A DNA stretch of 23,357 nt from Thermotogaceae bacterium (GTDB taxonomy: Bacteria; Thermotogota; Thermotogae; Thermotogales; Thermotogaceae): contig JALVXE010000211.1 in NCBI GenBank assembly GCA_027038385.1, positions 1 to 23,357 of the forward strand. The letters run 5' to 3'. The translations under genes were made by a program, and so were the position numbers. Below the pieces are notes generated by a model. The model saw only the letters and a list, made by a program, of their open reading frames with translations, did not search any database and was not told the origin of the DNA. This document shows positions 16,181 through 22,722 of this stretch, in pieces (positions within the stretch are counted from its first letter, which is position 1; every line of letters starts with the position of its first letter).

Positions 16181-16396
16181 TTTAATTTTGGAGATGAAGT
16201 ACAGGATCAGGCTCAAAACAACGCTCACCACGATCGATGTTGTGATTGGAAAGTAGAATACGAAGTTTCCCTTTTTTATCACGATATCTCCTGGAAGCTT
16301 TCCAAAGTAAGGGATCTTTCCCCAGAAGAGAAACAAAATCCCAAGCCCGATCGTTATCAATCCGAGTATTATGAGGAGTTTCCCGAGCTCCGCCAC
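16178..16396 (-). CDS. DUF2905 small membrane protein
   Basis: This 72-residue protein has two hydrophobic helices (about 6-27 and 50-70) around a conserved core GKIPYFGKLPGDIVIKKGNFVFYFP, which identifies the DUF2905 family of small bacterial membrane proteins. The function of the family is unknown. The frame is open to ATG 16423, but that ATG lies inside the probable promoter; GTG at 16396 is preceded by GGAGGTG with six bases between and gives the usual family length of about 70 residues, so I use it. It is divergent from csrA, with only 46 bases between the two start codons, and is the first gene of a minus-strand run ending with the chemoreceptor. Confidence 0.82.
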   Translation of the reverse strand: MAELGKLLIILGLITIGLGILFLFWGKIPYFGKLPGDIVIKKGNFVFYFPITTSIVVSVVLSLILYFISKIK

Positions 16397-16413
16397 AAAC
16401 TTCACCTCCAGTT

Positions 16414-16428
16414 GTGATATCATATCAC
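16414..16428. promoter_or_regulatory. Symmetric bidirectional extended -10 between DUF2905 and csrA
   Basis: GTGATAT and ATATCAC flank a single C, a perfect 15-base inverted repeat. On the plus strand it contains TGATATCAT and on the minus strand TGATATGAT, both of TGn plus -10 form. Each would start a transcript 12-16 bases before its gene, leaving leaders with little more than GGAGGTG. It could also be an operator site. Confidence 0.55.
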
Positions 16429-16442
16429 TTGGAGGTGTTCAT

Positions 16443-16724
16443 GTGCTCGTACTCTCGAGGAAGGTAGGAGAGAGCATACTCATAGGTGGGAATATAGAAG
16501 TTAAAGTCCTGAAAGTGGATAAGAATACTGTGAAGATTGGCATAGAAGCCCCTCGAGAGTTCAAGGTGTATAGAAAGGAGCTTTATGAAAAGATCGTCCA
16601 GGAGAATCTTCAAGCCGCTAGGAGTAACATCACGAATCTAAAGGGAGTGATAGAGATTGGTAAAGGTGACGGAAGAGTTGATAAAAAAACTGGAAAACCT
16701 GGCGAGGATGGGCCTGACAAGTGA
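16443..16724 (+). CDS. csrA: Carbon storage regulator CsrA (translational repressor)
   Basis: This is a 93-residue RNA-binding protein. CsrA dimers bind GGA motifs in message leaders and block ribosomes; in many flagellated bacteria they control flagellin. The core is well conserved: MLVLSRKVGESILIGGNIEV at the start, then IGIEAPREFKVYRKELYEKI, with the RNA-contacting arginine at position 44. Residues about 62-93 form a longer basic and Gly-rich tail than in the 61-residue E. coli protein; its last 22 residues are encoded inside the overlap with gatC. The frame is open upstream to 16371, but GTG 16443 has GGAGGTG five bases before it and gives the family N-terminus exactly. It is the first gene of a plus-strand operon with gatC, yraN, smpB and a CsgG-like gene. 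Confidence 0.93.
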   Translation: MLVLSRKVGESILIGGNIEVKVLKVDKNTVKIGIEAPREFKVYRKELYEKIVQENLQAARSNITNLKGVIEIGKGDGRVDKKTGKPGEDGPDK

Positions 16725-16944
16725 TGAAGAGAAAAAGCTAAGAGAAGATCTTCAGGAGATATTGGACTACATGAGGATGCTGGATGAAGTCGATGTATCC
16801 AGCGTCGATTCCATGTACACTCCTGTAGAATGGAAAGCTCCAATGAGAGATTCAGAGGTGAGAGAATTCGATTCAGAGAAGATAAGGAACAACTTCCCAG
16901 AAAGGGAAGGAAACCACCTGATCGTTCCACCGATACTCGGCTGA
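16657..16944 (+). CDS. gatC: Asp/Glu-tRNA amidotransferase subunit C
   Basis: This is a 95-residue subunit of the GatCAB complex, which converts Asp-tRNA-Asn and Glu-tRNA-Gln to the amidated forms. The pattern TEELIKKLENLARMGLTSDEEKKL near the N-terminus, ILDYMRMLDEVDVSSVDSMY in the middle and the late LIVPPIL are typical. The catalytic GatA and the GatB subunit are not in the window, so gatC is separated from them. TTG 16657 has GGGAGTGAT five bases upstream; GTG 16666 is an alternative without a ribosome site. The gene overlaps csrA by 68 bases in another frame. Confidence 0.88.
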   Translation: MVKVTEELIKKLENLARMGLTSDEEKKLREDLQEILDYMRMLDEVDVSSVDSMYTPVEWKAPMRDSEVREFDSEKIRNNFPEREGNHLIVPPILG

Positions 16945-16952
16945 AGGGAAAG

Positions 16953-17252
16953 TTGGGAGAAGATTTAGCCACGGAGTACCTCAAAAAGCGCGGATATGAG
17001 ATCTTGGATAGAAACTTCAGAACAAAATTTGGAGAGATCGACATAATCGCCAAGAAGGGTAGAACGCTCATCTTTGTTGAGGTTAAGTATGGAAAAGATG
17101 GGAGATTCAGAATAGACAGAAAAAAGCTTGAGAGAATAGAGAAGGCGGCTCTTGCCTACATGAAAAGATTTGGAGGGTTTGAAAACGTCCGGCTAGATGC
17201 TGTGGAGGTCAGCGAGAATGGGATATTCCACATAGAAGGTGTGGAAATTTGA
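16953..17252 (+). CDS. YraN/UPF0102 endonuclease-like protein
   Basis: This is a small protein with a restriction-endonuclease-like core: GEDLATEYLKKRGYEILDRNFR at the N-terminus, GEID at 27-30 and FVEVK at 41-45, which supply the D/E-x-K catalytic-like residues. The family is widespread and often beside RNA or ribosome maintenance genes; its function is unsettled. The start is uncertain. TTG 16953 gives 99 residues but its AAGGGA is very close. ATG 16830 would add 41 poorly conserved residues, overlaps gatC by 115 bases and lacks a ribosome site. CTG 16941 would overlap the gatC stop as CTGA and give a natural N-terminus (KGKLGEDLA). The stop overlaps the smpB start. Confidence 0.82.
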   Translation: MGEDLATEYLKKRGYEILDRNFRTKFGEIDIIAKKGRTLIFVEVKYGKDGRFRIDRKKLERIEKAALAYMKRFGGFENVRLDAVEVSENGIFHIEGVEI

Positions 17253-17701
17253 GGGTTGTAGCGGCTAACAAGAAAGCTCAAAGAGATTTTGAGATACTCG
17301 AAAGGATGGAGGCAGGGATATCGCTGAAAGGAACAGAGGTTAAATCCCTCAGAGAGGGAAGAGTGTCTTTCAAAGATTCTTTCTGCAGAATTAAGGATGG
17401 AGAAGTCTGGCTTTTGAACCTGCACATAGCCCCATACGATCACGCGTCCAGGGTTTTCAACCATGATCCGGAAAGGCCTAGGAAACTGCTCCTTCACAAG
17501 AGGGAGATAAAAAGGCTAACCGGGAAGCTCCAGGAGAGAGGTTTGACGTTGATACCGACGAAGATATACTTCAACGATCGAGGAATAGCAAAGGTTGAGA
17601 TAGCGCTCGCCCGTGGAAAGAAGAAGTACGACAAAAGAGAAGACATAAAGAAGAGAGAAATGGAGAGGAAGATGAGAGAATATATGAAGTACTCCAGATA
17701 G
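17249..17701 (+). CDS. smpB: SsrA (tmRNA)-binding protein SmpB
   Basis: This 150-residue protein delivers tmRNA to stalled ribosomes in trans-translation. Recognisable blocks are VVAANKKAQRDFEILERMEAG at the start, GTEVKSLREGRVSFKDSF near 28-45, the conserved LHIAPY segment at 58-63, PRKLLLHKREI near 77-87, and a basic C-terminal tail (KREDIKKREMERKMREYM) that enters the empty decoding site. The start is TTG 17249, overlapping the yraN stop as TTGA, with AGAAGGTG about nine bases upstream. No tmRNA gene is visible in this window. Its TAG stop runs into the AGGAGGGG ribosome site of the next gene. Confidence 0.95.
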   Translation: MRVVAANKKAQRDFEILERMEAGISLKGTEVKSLREGRVSFKDSFCRIKDGEVWLLNLHIAPYDHASRVFNHDPERPRKLLLHKREIKRLTGKLQERGLTLIPTKIYFNDRGIAKVEIALARGKKKYDKREDIKKREMERKMREYMKYSR

Positions 17702-17711
17702 GAGGGGTATC

Positions 17712-18518
17712 ATGAAGAAAGTAATCACTATTCTGATAGCAGTTTTCCTCGTTTCCGTAGCATCAGCTCTAGACCAGCCGAAGATAGCCGTCTACGGATT
17801 CAGATCACAGACATTCTCAAGAGGAGAGATAGCTTCCCTGAACTCCGTTTTGGAGAGCGCTCTGATGGATCTTGGGCATTTCAAGGTCCTGACCAGGGAG
17901 GATATAAAGCTGATACTGAAAGAACGAAAGCTGGCGGATACGGGTTTGGTCGAGCCAGAGGATTTTGGAAAGATGATAGGTGCTAAGTACGTCATATTTG
18001 GCAGTGTTGAGAGATCTTTTGGAAAGTACGGTTACGTAACCGTGAGCGTGAAGATAATCGATATAGACAGCGGTGAGATAGTGTTTGCAGATGCGTCGAA
18101 CGTTCCAATGTCGGAGGTTGAAGGTTCCATAAGGGAGATAGTCTCAGAGATAGGTTATGGAAAAGAAGGGATATACAAGAGAAATCCAAGGCACATCGAA
18201 AATATCGCTAAGAAAAAGGAGAAGGGGACTTTCTTTTCCATGGGAATTTACTACGTCTACTACGAAGATGACTATGGATACATGGAGGATTACTACATTC
18301 CGATGCTCAGGTATGGAACCTACGATAACGGGACCACTTACGGGGTGAACCTTCTTCTCGGAGGATTCTACAGGAAGTACTTCGGAGTTTTCTACGGTGA
18401 AGTGGGAACTGTTATGCTGTTCGTGCCTTACATAGAGGGTGGTTTGAAGCTCGGCCCATTGGAGTTATCGCTCTTTGACGTCGTGTTCCCCGGGATTTCA
18501 ATAACCTTCACCTTCTGA
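17712..18518 (+). CDS. Secreted CsgG-like protein with an outer-membrane-like C-terminus
   Basis: The 268-residue protein begins with a signal peptide (MKKVITILIAVFLVSVASA) without a lipobox cysteine. Residues about 23-148 have the alpha/beta layout of CsgG/LpoB/FlgT-N-type domains: KIAVYGF, then a helix, FKVLTREDIKLILKE, AKYVIFGSVE and VKIIDIDSGEIVFA. Residues about 172-268 are rich in Tyr, Gly and Phe, alternate like short beta strands, and end ISITFTF with a C-terminal phenylalanine, as in outer-membrane proteins recognised by BAM. That part is too short for a full barrel alone, so it may oligomerise or line a surface. I do not assign a function. ATG 17712 has AGGAGGGG upstream. The gene overlaps the convergent degV-type gene by 11 bases. 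Confidence 0.75.
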   Translation: MKKVITILIAVFLVSVASALDQPKIAVYGFRSQTFSRGEIASLNSVLESALMDLGHFKVLTREDIKLILKERKLADTGLVEPEDFGKMIGAKYVIFGSVERSFGKYGYVTVSVKIIDIDSGEIVFADASNVPMSEVEGSIREIVSEIGYGKEGIYKRNPRHIENIAKKKEKGTFFSMGIYYVYYEDDYGYMEDYYIPMLRYGTYDNGTTYGVNLLLGGFYRKYFGVFYGEVGTVMLFVPYIEGGLKLGPLELSLFDVVFPGISITFTF

Positions 18519-19299
18519 GGGCTACACCGTAGGCTTTCGGACCAAGGTGAACTGATAGCGCGCAGGATCTGACCGTTATGATCTCTGATGGAATTCCGAT
18601 GGAATCTGCATACCTTTTGAGATCGTTCGCTATCTCTTGATTGAGTATGTGGCCTATGATAACCTCTTTCGAACCTTCCATTAGCTTTTTCATCTCCATG
18701 AGGATTTTCGCGTTTCCCCTATGGATTTTCTTCGTCCTCAGAGCACCGTCCACAACTTCTATGAGCGGGCGAAGCTTCAGGATGGATCCGATTATGGATT
18801 CCACACCTCTCAACCTTCCGCTCCTTTTCAAAAATTCGAGGTTATCAACGGTCAGGTAGAATTCCGTGGAATCCCTGACAATTTCCAGTTCTTTTAGAAC
18901 AACTTCCGGTTTTTCATTTGAAAGCTTTAAAGCCTCCTTCACAAGGACATGTGCAGCTATCGACGCGGACTTGCTGTCGAAAACGAACACCCTGCCTTTG
19001 AATTTCTCCGCGGCTATTCTCGCGCTGTTGTAGGTTCCACTGAGTTTACTCGATATGTGAATTGAGAGTACCCAGTCTGATTCTTTTAAAAGCTTTGAGT
19101 AAACCATTTCAAAGTCTCTTGGAGACGGCTGGCTCGTCTTAGCAAAGGTTTTGTTCTTTCTCATCATCTCGAAGACTTCTTCTAGTGGTTTTCCGTCTTT
19201 AAACCTATAGCCAGCGATCTCTACGTTCAGCGGAACGATCGTGACGAGCTTTCTCAGATCGCTTGAAAGGTCCATCGTGCTATCTATAACTATCTTCAT
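18508..19299 (-). CDS. DegV-family fatty-acid-binding protein
   Basis: The 263-residue protein fits the DegV (FakB-like) family: it opens with IVIDSTMDLSSDL, has the first-domain TSQPSPRDFEMVY block and IHISSKLSGTYNSARIA, then the second domain with DNLEFLKRSGRLRG and ILKLRPLIEVVDGAL, and ends HLGPKAYGVAL. Members bind a fatty acid and in many bacteria present it to a FakA kinase for phospholipid synthesis; FakA is not in the window. ATG 19299 has GGAGG seven bases upstream and overlaps the MATE stop as ATGA; an in-frame GTG-type extension to 19317 would ignore this ribosome site. The stop overlaps the end of the convergent CsgG-like gene. Confidence 0.9.
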   Translation of the reverse strand: MKIVIDSTMDLSSDLRKLVTIVPLNVEIAGYRFKDGKPLEEVFEMMRKNKTFAKTSQPSPRDFEMVYSKLLKESDWVLSIHISSKLSGTYNSARIAAEKFKGRVFVFDSKSASIAAHVLVKEALKLSNEKPEVVLKELEIVRDSTEFYLTVDNLEFLKRSGRLRGVESIIGSILKLRPLIEVVDGALRTKKIHRGNAKILMEMKKLMEGSKEVIIGHILNQEIANDLKRYADSIGIPSEIITVRSCALSVHLGPKAYGVALRR

Positions 19300-20639
19300 A
19301 TTATCGCCTCCTTCCACTTGACGAGCTTAAGCATCGCGTATCCCAAGAGGAGTGCAAGGGCGTTGCTGATGGCCATGGCGTAGAATATGCCGTTGAATCC
19401 GAAGAGTTTGGCCATCCAAAATACCAGTGGAACTCTAACTCCCCACAACCTCGCTACGTTTACGATAGCTACTAGATGCGTCTTTCCGGCTCCGTTGAAC
19501 GCACCCATGACTATGGACATCATAGCAAAGAGTGGCATTGAGAAAGACACAAGATGAAAGTACGTCTCTCCCAGTCTGACAACCTCAGGATCATCTATGA
19601 AGAACTTCGTCACGAGGTCCCCAAACAGAAACAAAAACAGTGCCATGACTCCAACTATCGTAAAGGTTTCTATAAAACCCCATTTCACTGTCTCATCTAC
19701 CTTTTTGATATCCCTGGCTCCTAAAAATTGCCCGACCATCGTCGTTACAGCACCGGATATTGCGAATCCCACCATCGAAAGTGCCGAGGATATCCTACTT
19801 CCGACCCCGTAGGCGCTAACTACCGCCGGGCCAAACCTCGAGATTACACCCATGACGACTGCGAAACCACTCGCCGTAACCGCCTGGCCTATTGCACCGG
19901 GTATCCCAATTTTGAATATCTTTCCGATTATCTTCAAATCCGGTTTCAAATCTTCAAGGTGTATCCTGAAACCCAGCTTACCGCTCATCATAGTGTGTAT
20001 GCTGTACATGGCTGCAATAGCTCGTGAGATTATCGTGGCGAGTGCCGCTCCTCGAACTTCCATCCTCGGAAATCCGATTCCGAATATCATAAATGGGTCT
20101 AAAAATGCGTTTGCGAGTACAGATATTGCCGTTACCCTCATCGTGAACACGGTATCTCCCCATCCCCTGACAACTGCCTGTGAGGAGAACATCAGGAATG
20201 TGAACGGAAGCCCTAGGAATATGACTTTCAGGTATTCTTCAACGTATGGTCTCAAAATCTCTTCAATGTTCAACAATGTTAGGATCCAACTGGATGAGAA
20301 GAACCCAATTAATCCGAGGAACATCGATAGAAGGAAACTCGATAGCAACGTTTGCATGGCACTCTTTTCCGCCTCTCTCTTTCTCTTGGCACCTATGTGC
20401 TGGGATACAAGAGCTGTACCGGCTGAGGACAAGCCAAAGGCGAAGGACATGAATATGAATATAACGGGAAAAGAGACGGTTGGCGCGCTGAACTTGACCT
20501 TACCCAATTTTCCAAGCCAGAACGCATCAGTCATGTTATAGATGATTTGAAATATCTGGGTTATCATTATAGGCCAAGCGAGTTTTAACAGCGCCTTTGG
20601 AATCGGTGTGTTGAATACATCGACCCTCGTTCGAGCCAG
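19296..20639 (-). CDS. MATE-family multidrug/cation antiporter (probable CTG start)
   Basis: This polytopic inner-membrane exporter of 447 residues from the chosen start is near the usual MATE length of about 450. It shows the family's opening PIPKALLKLAWPIMITQIFQ, a repeat of the motif at the second half (FKIGIPGAIGQAVTASGFAVV), and the terminal helices rich in Gly and Ala. Such proteins expel cationic or aromatic compounds in exchange for Na+ or H+. The frame runs open up to 20771, inside uvrB, but the only good ribosome site is AGGAGGG at 20646-20652, six bases before CTG 20639. An upstream GTG lies inside the predicted -10. The next in-frame Met is within the first membrane helix. The DegV gene follows with an ATGA overlap. 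Confidence 0.85.
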   Translation of the reverse strand: MARTRVDVFNTPIPKALLKLAWPIMITQIFQIIYNMTDAFWLGKLGKVKFSAPTVSFPVIFIFMSFAFGLSSAGTALVSQHIGAKRKREAEKSAMQTLLSSFLLSMFLGLIGFFSSSWILTLLNIEEILRPYVEEYLKVIFLGLPFTFLMFSSQAVVRGWGDTVFTMRVTAISVLANAFLDPFMIFGIGFPRMEVRGAALATIISRAIAAMYSIHTMMSGKLGFRIHLEDLKPDLKIIGKIFKIGIPGAIGQAVTASGFAVVMGVISRFGPAVVSAYGVGSRISSALSMVGFAISGAVTTMVGQFLGARDIKKVDETVKWGFIETFTIVGVMALFLFLFGDLVTKFFIDDPEVVRLGETYFHLVSFSMPLFAMMSIVMGAFNGAGKTHLVAIVNVARLWGVRVPLVFWMAKLFGFNGIFYAMAISNALALLLGYAMLKLVKWKEAII

Positions 20640-20675
20640 ATAGATCCCTCCTGATTCGTTCGTATATCCAACGTT

Positions 20676-20704
20676 TTTATACACGAAAGTGGATGGCTTT
20701 GCAA
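20676..20704 (-). promoter_or_regulatory. Sigma-70-type promoter for the MATE-degV pair
   Basis: On the complement, TTGCAA (20704-20699) and TATAAA (20681-20676) are separated by exactly 17 bases. A start near 20669 would leave a leader of about 30 bases before the proposed CTG start, and would exclude the upstream in-frame GTG. Confidence 0.6.
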
Positions 20705-20733
20705 ATGAGATGGAAATAAGGAGAACTGAGGGG

Positions 20734-22716
20734 CTACCTTTCCATTTTCTCTCTGACTTTGTAAAGCTCATCTCTCAAAGCCGCCGCATCCTCGTATCTG
20801 AGCTCTGATGCAGCCCTGTACATCTCTTCTTCCAAAACAGCTGCGTACTCGTCCAGCGAGAGGTTTTCCTTCAAGGACAGTATGGATCTGACGAGCTGGG
20901 GGTACCTCTCTTCGTCTTTCTTCATGAATTTCTCGAACACTTCTAGTTCCATCGGCTTGACGATGCTCCTCGGAGTTATTCCGTGTTCTTTGTTGTACTC
21001 CATTTGTATCTTTCTCCTTCTGTTGGTCTCATCTATAGCCCTTTTCATGGACGGGGTTATCTTGTCTGCGAACATTATAACCTTCCCATTTACGTTTCTC
21101 GCTACCCTACCGATTATCTGGATAAGAGTCGTCTCTGATCTGAGAAATCCCTCGACATCCGCATCCATTATTGCGACAAGCGAGACCTCCGGAAGATCGA
21201 GCCCTTCTCTGAGGAGGTTCACACCCACTATGACGTCTACATCACCTCTCCTGAGTTTTTTCAAAGTCTCCACGCGTTTTATAGCATCCATCTCTGAATG
21301 AAGGTATATCGATCTTATCCCCAAATCTACGAAGTACTCAGAGAGTCTCTCAGCCATCTTCTTAGTGAGGACTATCACTATCGCTCTATCGCCACGCTTC
21401 TTCACTTTTTTTATCTCAAAGAGCAGTCTGTCTATTTGGCCTTCCGTTGGATAAACGACGACCTCAGGGTCTACAAGTCCCGTCGGCCTTATTATCTGTT
21501 CGACTACCTGCTCCGATACCTCCCTTTCGAAATCCCCAGGTGTTGCCGAAACGAAGATCACCTGGTTTACCCTTGACAGGAACTCGTCGAATTTCATTGG
21601 GCGATTGTCCAAGGCCGACGGAAGTCTAAAACCGTATTCCACAAGCGTTTTCTTTCTCGATCGATCGCCGTTGTACATGGCTCGAAGCTGTGGAATGGTC
21701 AAGTGTGATTCATCTATAAACACTAGAAAGTCGTTGTCGAAATAGTCGAGAAGAGTATACGGTGGTTCTCCTGGCTTCCTCCCATCAAAGTGTCTCGAAT
21801 AGTTCTCTATTCCAGGGCAATATCCCATGGTTTCAAGAAGTTCTATATCCGCCAAAGTTCTCTGCTCGATCCTTTGTGCTTCCAGAAACTTTCCCTCTCT
21901 CTTCAATTCCTCGATTCTCTCCTTAAGCTCTTTCCTTATGGACTTCACAGCTCTTTTTATCTTCTCCTCGGTGGTTATGAATTCTTTGGCCGGATATACC
22001 GTGAGCTTGTCCAGATCCTCGAGAACGTTTTTGTTCATCCTGTTGATTCTCTGTATCAGCTCTATTTCGTCTCCGAATAGCTCTATTCTGAAAGCGTCGT
22101 CCGTGTAGGTTGGATATATCTCTATCGTGTCCCCCTTGAGTCTGAAGGATCCCTCCGCACTGATAGAATCCGATCTCCTGTATCCTATCCTAGCGAGTTT
22201 GCGAGAGATCTCAACCGGATCGATCTCCATCCCTCTCACCAGTTTTATGTTCAGCGTATCGAAGTCTTCCGGATCCCCACAGTTGTATATCGCTGAAACC
22301 GATGCCACCACTACAACGTCTCTTCTCGTTCTCAGAGCTTCGAACGTTGACATCCTCATCCTCGCTATCACGTCGTTTATCTTCGCATCTTTCTCTATGT
22401 ACAGGTCTTTCTGTGGGATGTAGGCTTCAGGCTGGTAGTAATCGTAGTAACTTATAAAGTATTCAACCCTGTTTTCTGGGAAAAACCTCTTGAACTCGCT
22501 GTAGAGCTGTGCGGCCAGAGTCTTGTTCGGAGATATCACGAGGGTGGGTTTTCCTATCCTCTCTATGACATTAGCCATTGTGAAAGTCTTTCCACTACCG
22601 GTGACGCCAAGGAGCGTTTGGAACCTATAGCCTTTTTCAATGCCATCAGCTAGCCTTTCTATCGCTTGGGGTTGATCACCAGTTGGCTCGTACTCACTCA
22701 CCAGTTTGAATTTCAG
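20734..22716 (-). CDS. uvrB: Excinuclease ABC subunit B (probable CTG start)
   Basis: This DNA-repair helicase-like protein is loaded on damage by UvrA and positions UvrC for incision. Motifs, numbered from the start chosen here, are GDQP near 13-16, Walker A GVTGSGKT at 37-44, the tyrosine-rich beta-hairpin ISYYDYYQPEAYIP that clamps DNA, DESH in the helicase core, the ATPase motif QIIGRVARN, and the C-terminal UVR domain (EEMYRAASELRYEDAAALRDEL) that contacts UvrC. GTG 22701 is in frame but has no ribosome site and drops the conserved FKLV residues. CTG 22716 has AGAGGTGA six bases upstream and yields KFKLVSEYEPTGDQP, the usual family N-terminus; a TGA precedes it in frame, so no upstream ATG exists. 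The length is then 660. Confidence 0.95.
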   Translation of the reverse strand: MKFKLVSEYEPTGDQPQAIERLADGIEKGYRFQTLLGVTGSGKTFTMANVIERIGKPTLVISPNKTLAAQLYSEFKRFFPENRVEYFISYYDYYQPEAYIPQKDLYIEKDAKINDVIARMRMSTFEALRTRRDVVVVASVSAIYNCGDPEDFDTLNIKLVRGMEIDPVEISRKLARIGYRRSDSISAEGSFRLKGDTIEIYPTYTDDAFRIELFGDEIELIQRINRMNKNVLEDLDKLTVYPAKEFITTEEKIKRAVKSIRKELKERIEELKREGKFLEAQRIEQRTLADIELLETMGYCPGIENYSRHFDGRKPGEPPYTLLDYFDNDFLVFIDESHLTIPQLRAMYNGDRSRKKTLVEYGFRLPSALDNRPMKFDEFLSRVNQVIFVSATPGDFEREVSEQVVEQIIRPTGLVDPEVVVYPTEGQIDRLLFEIKKVKKRGDRAIVIVLTKKMAERLSEYFVDLGIRSIYLHSEMDAIKRVETLKKLRRGDVDVIVGVNLLREGLDLPEVSLVAIMDADVEGFLRSETTLIQIIGRVARNVNGKVIMFADKITPSMKRAIDETNRRRKIQMEYNKEHGITPRSIVKPMELEVFEKFMKKDEERYPQLVRSILSLKENLSLDEYAAVLEEEMYRAASELRYEDAAALRDELYKVREKMER

Positions 22717-22722
22717 ATTTTC

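Noticed and set aside
16371..16442. Upstream extension of csrA in the same frame
   Set aside because: The extension has no ribosome site and would run through the shared promoter. GTG 16443 gives the exact CsrA N-terminus.
16181..16650. A tmRNA or other RNA gene near smpB and csrA
   Set aside because: I looked for tRNA-like ends and stable stems in the short gaps of this block and found none; the sequence is fully used by protein genes.
19852..20541. A 229-residue open frame on the plus strand within the MATE gene
   Set aside because: It is wholly antisense to a well-conserved transporter and has no ribosome site or family pattern.
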